The notes under the pieces are model-generated. The model saw nothing but the letters and a program-made list of their open reading frames with translations, was not told the origin of the DNA and searched no databases. A stretch of 64,000 bases of DNA from Bacteroidota bacterium (lineage in GTDB: Bacteria; Bacteroidota; Bacteroidia; Chitinophagales; Chitinophagaceae): NCBI GenBank assembly GCA_018267965.1, contig JAFDXK010000001.1, positions 62,001-126,000 on the forward strand, in the 5' to 3' direction. This document shows positions 33,787 to 42,558 of the stretch, piece by piece. Position 1 is the first letter of the stretch; every line of letters begins with the position of its first letter. A program made the translations under genes and the position numbers.

Positions 33787-36700
33787 GTGTTAGATAGAAT
33801 TATTCGATTTAGTATAAAGAACAAAATCATTATAGGAATAATGACTTTGTTACTCATCATTTGGGGGGTGTGGAGTGCTACGAAACTCCCCATTGATGCT
33901 GTACCTGATATTACCAATAATCAGGTGCAAATCTTTACTACTTGCCCCACATTAGCCGGACAGGAAGTAGAGCAATTAGTGACATTCCCCATAGAGCAAA
34001 GCATTGCCAACATACCTGATATTGAGGAAATACGCAGTATATCCAGATTTGGATTGTCAGTTATTACTGTCGTATTTAAAGAGGAAGTGAGTATTTACTT
34101 TGCCCGACAACTCATTGGAGAAAGGCTTAAAGAAGCAGTTGACAAGATACCGCCAGGCATTGGATCGCCTGAATTAGCACCCGTGAGTACCGGATTGGGA
34201 GAAGTATATCAATACATCATTCACCCAAAGAAAGGCAGCGAAAACAAATACAGTGCGAAAGACCTGCGCACGATGCAGGATTGGATCGTGGCAAGACAAC
34301 TGTACGGAACTCCCGGTATTGCAGAGGTAAACAGCTTCGGCGGCGAGCTTAAACAATATGAAGTGGCTGTAAACCCGGACAGGTTAAAGGCTATGGGTGT
34401 AAGTATTCCTGAAATTTTTACCGCACTCGAAAAAAGCAATCAGAATACCGGCGGCGCTTATATTGATAAAAAGCCAAATGCCTATTTTATAAGGGGTATT
34501 GGTTTGGTTACAAGTTTAGAGGATGTACAAAATATCGCAGTCAAAACCACCGGATTAGTCCCTGTTTTCATAAAAGACGTAGCAGAAGTGCGCTTCGGTA
34601 ACGCTGTTCGTTATGGGGCACTTACCTACAATGGAGAAGTAGATGCTGTTGGTGGTGTGGTGATGATGCTGAAAGGTGAAAATAGTAATGAAGTGGTTAA
34701 GCGCATCAAAGAAAAGCTGCCAACCATTCAAAATTCTTTACCCAATGATATAGTGATTGAACCATACTTAGATCGTACTGATCTGGTGGGACGTGCTATA
34801 AGCACCGTTGAAAAAAATCTTATAGAGGGTGCTTTGATTGTCATTTTCGTACTGGTGTTATTCCTCGGTAATCTACGTGCTGGTCTTATTGTAGCCTCTG
34901 CAATACCGTTAGCTATGCTCTTTGCCCTGGGAATGATGAATGTATTTGGCGTAAGCGCCAACCTTATGAGTTTAGGTGCGATTGACTTTGGATTGATAGT
35001 TGACGGAGCGGTAATCGTCGTAGAAGCTACTATGCACCATTTGGGGCTAAGGAAATCTACGAAAAGACTTACCCAGGGTGAAATGGATGAGGAAGTATTT
35101 GAATCCGCATCCAAAATACGGACAAGTGCTGCATTTGGCGAGATTATCATTCTGATTGTATATATCCCTATCCTGACCCTTGTAGGTGTTGAAGGTAAAA
35201 TGTTCCGTCCTATGGCCCAAACCGTAGGTTTTGCAATATTTGGTGCGTTGGTCTTATCGCTCACTTATATCCCAATGATGTGCGCCTTGTTCTTGCCGAA
35301 AAAAGCAAGCAACAAAAAAAGTTTCAGTGATAGAATGATGGAGAAGCTACAGCGTGTTTATCAACCCTTGTTGCAAATGGCCATCCGCTTCAAATATGTT
35401 ATTGTAGGAGCAACAGTTGTAATCTTTGGCATTTCGCTTCTTGTATTCAGAGGTATGGGAGGTGAGTTTATTCCTCAGTTACAGGAGGGTGATTATGCTT
35501 TTCACTGTATTCTACCTCAAGGGAGTTCTTTGCGACAAAGCATTGAGACTTCTATGCAGGCATCCCGTATCATTAAACAGTTCGATGAGGTAAAAATGGT
35601 AGTTGGGAAAACAGGAGCTGCTGAAGTTCCAACAGATCCAATGCCACCTGAAGCATCTGATCTTATGATTGTATTGAAGCCGGAAAAAGAGTGGGCATCT
35701 GGCAGAAGTTATAATGAATTGGCTGATGCCATATTGGAAAAGCTGGAAGTTATTCCGGGCGTATTCTTTGAAAAGAACCAGCCCATTCAAATGCGGTTTA
35801 ATGAATTGATGACCGGGATCAGGCAGGACGTGGCAGTAAAAATTTTCGGTGAAAATATTGATACGCTTGCTGCGTATGCCAAAGAGGTAAGCGAGGTTAT
35901 TCAAAGTGTGCAAGGAGCCACTGCTCCGCAGGTGGAACGTGTTACAGGACTTCCTCAAATTAACATAGAATACGACCGGACACGAATAGCTAATTATGGC
36001 CTAACTGTTCAGGATGTAAATGATGTGGTAAGTACCGCTTTTGCAGGAAAAAGTGCTGGAGTTGTCTTTGAAAATGAAAGAAGATTTGATTTGGTAGTCA
36101 GGTTGGATAGTGCGCATAGAAGCAGTATAGAAGACGTAAATAACCTGATGATACCGACCTCTACCGGCAATCAAATCCCGCTGTCTCAAATCGCCAACAT
36201 AGGTTACAAACTTGGACCTGCGCAAATAAGCCGCGAGGCTGGAAAAAGAAGAATAGTTATAGGTTTCAACGTGTCAGGCCGTGACGTGCAAAGCGTTGTT
36301 TCAGACATTCAGCAGCAACTGGCGGCAAAAGTAAAATTACCAACAGGCTACTACTTTACTTATGGGGGGCAATTTGAAAACCTTCAAGAAGCGAGTGCAA
36401 GGCTTATGATAGCAGTACCGATTTCGTTGCTGCTCATCTTTACATTATTATACTTCACGTTCCATTCAATCAAGCAGGCCGTTCTAATATTTACGGCTAT
36501 TCCTATGAGTGCCATAGGGGGAATATTTGCCTTACTGCTTAGAGGAATGCCGTTTAGCATCAGTGCGGGGATCGGCTTTATTGCACTGTTTGGTGTGGCC
36601 GTACTCAACGGAATTGTACTAATAGGTACATTCAATCAATTACAAAAGGAAGGAATTACGGACGTATTTCAACGTGTCAGGGAAGGAACGCTTACCCGTC

Positions 36701-38106
36701 TGCGCCCTGTTCTAATGACGGCAACAGTAGCTTCTTTGGGTTTCTTGCCGATGGCGATCAGTACCAGCGCAGGAGCAGAAGTACAAAAGCCTTTGGCTAC
36801 GGTGGTGATAGGCGGTTTAGTGACTGCAACTTTCCTCACCTTGTTTGTCCTGCCTTTGTTATATATCATATTTAACTCAAAACTTAATCTGAAAGGGAGC
36901 AAACCCAAAATGAAAACAACAATAATCATCTTGCTGCTAAGCATCGGTGGTATTGCATCGGCAAATGCACAGCAAAGAGTAAGTATAGACAGTGCGATAG
37001 GAACAGCTTTAAAAAGCAACTTACAATATGGCGTAAATGAGGCTGAAATACGGGCTGCGGGCCTTAATGTGAAGACAGCAACCGACATACCGAAGACAGG
37101 GGTCTTTGCCGAGAACGAAGACTTACGGCCATCTGATCACGTAGGTATCCTCAAAATAGGGGTTTCACAAAGTATAGCGTGGCCCGGATTGTATGCTGCA
37201 CGTAGAAAATATCTTAATGAGCAATTGAAATATGCTGAACTGAATACAGGGGTATTGAATGCAGCCATAAGACGAGATGTTAGAGCTGCCTATTACCAGC
37301 TATGGTATTTACAGGACAAACAGATATTGTTCCAAAGGCTTGACAGCATTTATACCACAATGTTCCAGGCTACCGATGTTCGGGTTAGAACGGGCGATGT
37401 TCCCAAACTTGATAAGATTGCTGCGGAAGTCAAGTTGAGAGAATTACAGGCATTTATAGAACAGAATAGAAAAGAGATGATAGTTCAACAACAACAGTTA
37501 ATGATGTTACTGAATCAGAACGAATGGTTGCTTCCTATTGCGAAGCCTTTGGGAAAATTGGATGCCGAATTATTGGACACTGCTAACGTCCATCCTGTTT
37601 TGAGCTTGCAACAGCAAAATGTAAATATCGCTTCAGCAAATATTTCTTTAATGAGAAACACGAACAAACCTGATTTTTCGGGCAGGGTGTTTAGTCAAAG
37701 ACTTTGGGGCGCAGAAAATCCCTTTACCGGCTTTTCAGTCACAGCCGCTTTCCCACTATTTGGAATGGGGGCTTACCGTAGCAAAGTGAAAGCAGCAGTG
37801 GCCGAGAAAGATGTACAGGAGAGGACTTTAGCTTATCAAACGCAAGTATTTCAAACACAAAGAGCTTCAGCTTTAGCAGACATACAGAAGAATATGTCTT
37901 TGTTGAATTTTTATGAATCATCAGGATTGAGGCAGGCCGATGAAATCATCAGTGCCGCAACATTAAGTTATAGGTCAGGAGAAATCAGTTTTGCGGATCT
38001 AAGCCAGTTTCTAAGTCAGGCGATTAGCATCCGTCAGAATTATTTAGATGCACTGAATACGTATAACCAATCTGCCATTCAATTCTACTACTATAATAAC
38101 AAATAA
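33787..38106 (+). CDS. cusA: CusA/CzcA-family RND efflux pump fused to an outer-membrane factor
   Basis: The 1439-residue protein starts at GTG. Residues 1-1035 are a heavy-metal RND pump (KLPIDAVPDITNNQVQI, the QRRIV-like loop and 12 membrane segments; LIVDGAVIVVEATMHHLG holds charged residues of the TM4 relay). Residues 1042-1439 are a TolC/CusC-like factor that begins with its own signal-peptide-like segment MKTTIIILLLSIGGIASANAQ. The CusA and CusC halves are thus one polypeptide. The pump takes metal from periplasm or cytoplasm through the envelope. CusA/CzcA fusions of this length are known in Bacteroidota. Substrate (Cu, Ag, Zn, Co or Cd) cannot be told from this sequence; the companion P1B-4 ATPase suggests Co, Zn or Fe. 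Confidence 0.88.
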   Translation: MLDRIIRFSIKNKIIIGIMTLLLIIWGVWSATKLPIDAVPDITNNQVQIFTTCPTLAGQEVEQLVTFPIEQSIANIPDIEEIRSISRFGLSVITVVFKEEVSIYFARQLIGERLKEAVDKIPPGIGSPELAPVSTGLGEVYQYIIHPKKGSENKYSAKDLRTMQDWIVARQLYGTPGIAEVNSFGGELKQYEVAVNPDRLKAMGVSIPEIFTALEKSNQNTGGAYIDKKPNAYFIRGIGLVTSLEDVQNIAVKTTGLVPVFIKDVAEVRFGNAVRYGALTYNGEVDAVGGVVMMLKGENSNEVVKRIKEKLPTIQNSLPNDIVIEPYLDRTDLVGRAISTVEKNLIEGALIVIFVLVLFLGNLRAGLIVASAIPLAMLFALGMMNVFGVSANLMSLGAIDFGLIVDGAVIVVEATMHHLGLRKSTKRLTQGEMDEEVFESASKIRTSAAFGEIIILIVYIPILTLVGVEGKMFRPMAQTVGFAIFGALVLSLTYIPMMCALFLPKKASNKKSFSDRMMEKLQRVYQPLLQMAIRFKYVIVGATVVIFGISLLVFRGMGGEFIPQLQEGDYAFHCILPQGSSLRQSIETSMQASRIIKQFDEVKMVVGKTGAAEVPTDPMPPEASDLMIVLKPEKEWASGRSYNELADAILEKLEVIPGVFFEKNQPIQMRFNELMTGIRQDVAVKIFGENIDTLAAYAKEVSEVIQSVQGATAPQVERVTGLPQINIEYDRTRIANYGLTVQDVNDVVSTAFAGKSAGVVFENERRFDLVVRLDSAHRSSIEDVNNLMIPTSTGNQIPLSQIANIGYKLGPAQISREAGKRRIVIGFNVSGRDVQSVVSDIQQQLAAKVKLPTGYYFTYGGQFENLQEASARLMIAVPISLLLIFTLLYFTFHSIKQAVLIFTAIPMSAIGGIFALLLRGMPFSISAGIGFIALFGVAVLNGIVLIGTFNQLQKEGITDVFQRVREGTLTRLRPVLMTATVASLGFLPMAISTSAGAEVQKPLATVVIGGLVTATFLTLFVLPLLYIIFNSKLNLKGSKPKMKTTIIILLLSIGGIASANAQQRVSIDSAIGTALKSNLQYGVNEAEIRAAGLNVKTATDIPKTGVFAENEDLRPSDHVGILKIGVSQSIAWPGLYAARRKYLNEQLKYAELNTGVLNAAIRRDVRAAYYQLWYLQDKQILFQRLDSIYTTMFQATDVRVRTGDVPKLDKIAAEVKLRELQAFIEQNRKEMIVQQQQLMMLLNQNEWLLPIAKPLGKLDAELLDTANVHPVLSLQQQNVNIASANISLMRNTNKPDFSGRVFSQRLWGAENPFTGFSVTAAFPLFGMGAYRSKVKAAVAEKDVQERTLAYQTQVFQTQRASALADIQKNMSLLNFYESSGLRQADEIISAATLSYRSGEISFADLSQFLSQAISIRQNYLDALNTYNQSAIQFYYYNNK

Positions 38107-38112
38107 GATAAA

Positions 38113-39384
38113 ATGAGAATCATAAATAAAATAGTTTTTGCCATAGTTGCTATTACACTACTGAATAGCTGTGGCGGTAAACACAAAGAGGGCGATGGTC
38201 ATGACCATGGAACCGAAGAAACAAAGGGAGCAGAATCTGCAACAGAAGATCATGGCGATGAGCAATCATCTACTATCGCTTCACTCACCCAGGAACAAAT
38301 GCAAGCTGCAGGAATTGTGTTGGGGAATATTGAACGTAAAAATCTTGCTGCTACTATTAAAGTAAATGGTGCACTAAGAGTTCCTAACAATAGAAAAGCT
38401 AACGCAACATCATCGTATGGGGGTGTAGTTAAATCATTGAGTGTCCAGTTAGGCAACTACGTTCGGAAAGGACAGGTAATTGCAACAATTGAAAATCCGC
38501 AGTTCGTCCAGTTGCAGGAGGAATACCTGACTATTGGGAGCAGGATAACGTTGGCAGAGCAAGAAGTGCAACGACAGAAGGAACTGAACGAAGGCAATGC
38601 CGGTGCTTTGAAAAACCTGCAAAGTGCTACTGCCGAACTTACCTCACTCAGAGCCAGGAAAGCCTCTTTACAGCAGCAAATACGCATGATGGGCATTAAT
38701 CCCAATAACATCACTGCCTCCAATCTGAGATCTGCTTTGGTGGTCACAAGCCCAATAAGCGGCACGGTAAGTAATGAATTTGCCAAGATTGGCAGTTACG
38801 TGGATGTTTCTTCGCCGGTAGTGGAAATTGTTGATAACGGCCTATTGCACCTGGATTTGCAGGTGTTTGAAAAAGATTTGCCAAATATAACCGTAGGGCA
38901 AACCGTGTACTTCACACTTACCAATAACCCCAAAGTGAGCTATACGGCGAAGGTTTTTAATATAGGTTCATCATTTGAAAACGAAAGTAAAACAGTTGCT
39001 GTACACTGCACTGTTGTAGGTAATAAAGCAGGATTGATAGATGGAATGAATATAACCGCTTTAGTGAGTATAGATGATGTAGTAACACCAGCGGTTCCTA
39101 ACGATGCAATTGTAGAAGCCGATGGCAAATTTTACATTTTCATTCTGACCGATAAGGAAGCCAAAGAACATAAGGAAGAAAATCACGAGGAAAAAGGAGG
39201 CGAAAATCAGGAACATAAAAACCAGCAAAACTTTGAAAAGATTGAGGTAATGAAAGGTGTGTCAGAACTGGGTTATACTGCTATTACGCCAGTCACTGAG
39301 ATACCAGCCAATGCAAAAATTGTTAGTAAGGGAGCCTTCTTTATCAATGCCAAATTGAGCAATACAGGTGGGCATGAACATTAA
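38113..39384 (+). CDS. cusB: RND efflux periplasmic adaptor lipoprotein (CusB/CzcB-like)
   Basis: This 423-residue protein has a lipobox (LLNSCGGKHKEGDG; Cys17-20 region) and a His-rich N-terminus (GHDHGTEE). The middle is the barrel-sandwich hybrid (SSYGGVVKSLSVQLGNYVRKGQVIATIENPQF), with a coiled-coil hairpin (residues about 135-200) and a beta-barrel part (YVDVSSPVVEIVDNGLLHLDLQVF). A second His/Glu-rich insert (KEHKEENHEEKGGENQEHKNQQN) lies near the C-terminus. It joins the RND pump to the outer-membrane part and may hold metal. It begins 6 bases after the pump gene. Confidence 0.88.
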   Translation: MRIINKIVFAIVAITLLNSCGGKHKEGDGHDHGTEETKGAESATEDHGDEQSSTIASLTQEQMQAAGIVLGNIERKNLAATIKVNGALRVPNNRKANATSSYGGVVKSLSVQLGNYVRKGQVIATIENPQFVQLQEEYLTIGSRITLAEQEVQRQKELNEGNAGALKNLQSATAELTSLRARKASLQQQIRMMGINPNNITASNLRSALVVTSPISGTVSNEFAKIGSYVDVSSPVVEIVDNGLLHLDLQVFEKDLPNITVGQTVYFTLTNNPKVSYTAKVFNIGSSFENESKTVAVHCTVVGNKAGLIDGMNITALVSIDDVVTPAVPNDAIVEADGKFYIFILTDKEAKEHKEENHEEKGGENQEHKNQQNFEKIEVMKGVSELGYTAITPVTEIPANAKIVSKGAFFINAKLSNTGGHEH

Positions 39385-39423
39385 ATATGAACCAGCTTTG
39401 AAAAAATTTAAAAATAGTTGATT

Positions 39424-41928
39424 ATGGAGAAAACTAAAATTAATCTGGATGTGGTACTACCTGATATTCCAGATGAGAAAGACGAATGTGTTCAACGAAT
39501 TATCAGTGAATTGAACGGAAGGCACGGAATTGAAGAAGTTCATATTGTGAATAAAACCGATGCTTCACAAGCTCAATTATGCTTTCACTACGATCCGGAA
39601 AGTATTACAATAGAGAAAATTCAAAAGTTAGCTCAACAAGCCGGAGCTAACATAACAAGCAGATACCATCATCTTTTAGTTGAGGTGGATGGTATAAGGC
39701 ATCAGCGTCAAACCAGGTCAATCGAAACATTACTTAATAAGACAAAAGGGATACTCGCTGTCTCCGCTTCTGCAAGTGGTGTAGTAATGATCGAGTTTGA
39801 CACGCAACTCATTGATAAGGACGCTATCTTCCGTTTACTAACCAAAGAGGGGTTGAAGGTTGCTGAAAGCGATAAGCCTTCTCAATCCAAAGTCGTTAAA
39901 CTTTCGCAGCACGAGCATAAAGACGGTGAACACGACCATTCTCATGAAGATGGGGGGCATGATGAAGATGGGGCGCATTCCCACGGCGGTATTTTCGGGA
40001 AAAATACAGAATTGATCTTCAGCATTCTTTGTGGAGTGTTTTTAGGCGCTGGCTTCGGTATTTCTTACATCGCTGGCATTTCGGAAATTGTTCCGATTTG
40101 CTTTTATATCGGCGCATATTTCTTTGGTGGTTTTTATACTACCAAAGAAGCTATACAGACAATCAGCAAAGGTGGGTTTGAGATTGATTTTCTGATGCTG
40201 GTAGCTGCCATCGGTGCAGCAATATTAGGGAATTGGGCCGAAGGGGCTTTATTACTGTTTCTATTCAGCTTAGGCCATGCCTTAGAACATTTTGCAATGG
40301 AGAAAGCCCGCAAATCTATTGCTGCATTAACTGACCTTGCTCCTAAAACTGCCTTGTTAAAACAAGGTGACCAGACAAAAGAAGTTAAAATCGAGGAATT
40401 GAAAAAAGGTGATGTAATTCTGGTGCGCCCTAACACGAAAATTTCCGCAGACGGTATTGTTGTTAAGGGAACAAGCAGTGTAAATCAAGCTCCAATAACA
40501 GGTGAAAGTATTCCGGTTGATAAAGAAGCGATTGCAGATAGCAATTTCAATATGGATGAAGCAGCCAAATTAGATGCGAAATTCAGGGTCTTTGCAGGTA
40601 CGATTAATGGAAATGATTCTCTCGAAATTAAAGTTATTAAGGAAGCGAGTGATTCCACCCTGTCCCGTCTTGTAAAGATGGTAAATGAGGCACAAACGCA
40701 AAAATCGCCAACACAACAGTTCACAGACAAGTTTGAAAAATATTTTGTTCCGGCTATTCTTATACTGGCAGCTCTTCTCTGTTTTTCTTTTTTGGTGATT
40801 GATGAGCCATTTAGCAAAAGTTTTTACAGGGCAATGTCTGTATTAGTGGCGGCATCTCCGTGTGCATTAGCTATTTCTACGCCAAGTGCTGTTCTTAGTG
40901 GTGTGGCCAGGGCTGCAAAAGCCGGAGTGCTGATAAAAGGAGGAAAACCGTTAGAGGATCTCGGCACATTGACAGCATTAGCTTTCGACAAAACCGGCAC
41001 ACTTACAGAAGGAAAGCCAAAATTAACAGAAGTAGTCTCTCTGTCAAATATTGATGAAACTGAACTTTTGAAAATAGTGGTAGCTGTAGAACAGCTAAGC
41101 GACCACCCTATTGCCAAAGCAATTGTGAGAGATGGCAAAGAAAGATTGAAAGATGATCAAATTCCTTCTGCAACCAATATGAAAGCTGTTTTAGGTAAAG
41201 GCATTGAAGCGCAACTGAATGGCGAAACAGTATTAATGGGTAACCTGGCTTTGTTTGAATCATTAGATGGTAACCATCCTTCAGAGGAAATCGTAAAAAA
41301 GGTTCGGGAATTGGAAGGCAAAGGCAATACTTCCATGCTTGCAAGAAAAGGCAGTGAATACATTGGTATCGTCGCTGTAATGGACACACCAAGAAAGGAG
41401 GCGAAGGCTTCGTTACAGGCATTGAAAGGTATAGGCATACGCCGGATGATCATGTTAACGGGGGATAATCAAAAAGTGGCTGAGGCAGTTGCACAGGAGA
41501 TAGGTATTACCGATGCCTGGGGTGGCCTTTTACCGGAACAGAAGGTAGAAGCTATTAAAAAACTCCGTGTTGATGAGAAGCGGGTGGCGATGGTTGGCGA
41601 TGGTGTAAACGATGCTCCGGCAATGGCAAACAGCACAGTGGGAATTGCAATGGGCGCAGCCGGGTCAGATGTTGCTTTGGAAACGGCAGATATTGCCCTG
41701 ATGGGAGATAAATTGGAATTACTGCCATTTGCCATAGGGTTGAGCCGGAAGGCCAAAAGTATTATCAAGCAGAATTTGATAGTCAGCTTAGGAGTAGTTG
41801 CAGCATTAATACCGTTAACAATATTGGGAATAGCATCTATTGGCCCTGCCATTTTTGCTCATGAAGGCTCAACCTTATTGGTTGTATTTAATGCGCTGCG
41901 ACTATTGGTATATAAGCAGGAGAAATAA
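39424..41928 (+). CDS. P1B-4-type metal ATPase (Co/Zn/Fe(II) export)
   Basis: The ATG at 39424 gives 834 residues. The first 190 residues hold two HMA-like folds without CxxC sites and a His/Asp-rich stretch (HEHKDGEHDHSHEDGGHDEDGAHSH). TM6 carries SPC (Ser478-Pro479-Cys480, ASPCALAISTPSA) and the last membrane segment carries HEGST (His813 to Thr817), both hallmarks of P1B-4 pumps. The phosphorylation site is Asp522 (DKTGTLTEG), and the hinge is GDGVNDAPAM. P1B-4 ATPases export Co2+, Zn2+ or Fe2+ rather than Cu+. It follows the RND genes by 39 bases. Confidence 0.88.
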   Translation: MEKTKINLDVVLPDIPDEKDECVQRIISELNGRHGIEEVHIVNKTDASQAQLCFHYDPESITIEKIQKLAQQAGANITSRYHHLLVEVDGIRHQRQTRSIETLLNKTKGILAVSASASGVVMIEFDTQLIDKDAIFRLLTKEGLKVAESDKPSQSKVVKLSQHEHKDGEHDHSHEDGGHDEDGAHSHGGIFGKNTELIFSILCGVFLGAGFGISYIAGISEIVPICFYIGAYFFGGFYTTKEAIQTISKGGFEIDFLMLVAAIGAAILGNWAEGALLLFLFSLGHALEHFAMEKARKSIAALTDLAPKTALLKQGDQTKEVKIEELKKGDVILVRPNTKISADGIVVKGTSSVNQAPITGESIPVDKEAIADSNFNMDEAAKLDAKFRVFAGTINGNDSLEIKVIKEASDSTLSRLVKMVNEAQTQKSPTQQFTDKFEKYFVPAILILAALLCFSFLVIDEPFSKSFYRAMSVLVAASPCALAISTPSAVLSGVARAAKAGVLIKGGKPLEDLGTLTALAFDKTGTLTEGKPKLTEVVSLSNIDETELLKIVVAVEQLSDHPIAKAIVRDGKERLKDDQIPSATNMKAVLGKGIEAQLNGETVLMGNLALFESLDGNHPSEEIVKKVRELEGKGNTSMLARKGSEYIGIVAVMDTPRKEAKASLQALKGIGIRRMIMLTGDNQKVAEAVAQEIGITDAWGGLLPEQKVEAIKKLRVDEKRVAMVGDGVNDAPAMANSTVGIAMGAAGSDVALETADIALMGDKLELLPFAIGLSRKAKSIIKQNLIVSLGVVAALIPLTILGIASIGPAIFAHEGSTLLVVFNALRLLVYKQEK

Positions 41929-41976
41929 GGTATTAATAAACGAGTGAAGCATTATTATTCATAAAACATCCAAGCT

Positions 41977-42552
41977 ATGAAAAAGGCACAACGAAATGAT
42001 AAGGCTTTGGTGGTGGATATACTCACCAAGTCTTTTGACACAAATTTAAGCGTCAACTATATAATTAAGCAAGACGCTGAAAGAGAAAAAAGAATAAGGG
42101 CGTTAATGGATTATTCTTTTGAAGTCTGTACCGCTTTTGGTGATGTATTTATTTCAGATGACAATAAAGCCTGCGCACTCATCGTATATCCCGATAAAAA
42201 GAAAGCTACCTTAAAATCAACATTGCTGGATATAAAACTTATCCTAAAAGCAGTAGGCTTAGGTAATATAAGTAAGACTGTAAAAAGAGAAAAGCTCATA
42301 AGCAGCATTCAGCCTAAAGTACAGATGGCCTATCTATGGTTCATCGGCGTTGATCCTGATGCACAAGGCGGTGGAATCGGCAGTAAACTACTTCAGGAAA
42401 TTATTGATTACAGTAATAGTAATAACAGACCTATTTATTTGGAAACTTCAACGGTTAAGAATTTGCCCTGGTACGACAAGTTCGGCTTTGAAGTTTACAA
42501 CGAACAAGATTTGACATACCATTTGTATTTTTTCAAGAGGAATGTAAAATAA
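41977..42552 (+). CDS. GNAT-family N-acetyltransferase
   Basis: The 191-residue protein has the acetyl-CoA motif A (GVDPDAQGGGIGSKLLQEIIDY) and motif B (YLETSTVKNLPWYDKFGFEVYN) of GNAT enzymes. The substrate is not clear. It stands between the ATPase gene and the phosphorelay gene (6 bases upstream of the latter), so it is probably in the same transcript. Confidence 0.85.
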   Translation: MKKAQRNDKALVVDILTKSFDTNLSVNYIIKQDAEREKRIRALMDYSFEVCTAFGDVFISDDNKACALIVYPDKKKATLKSTLLDIKLILKAVGLGNISKTVKREKLISSIQPKVQMAYLWFIGVDPDAQGGGIGSKLLQEIIDYSNSNNRPIYLETSTVKNLPWYDKFGFEVYNEQDLTYHLYFFKRNVK

Positions 42553-42558
42553 TAGGCA

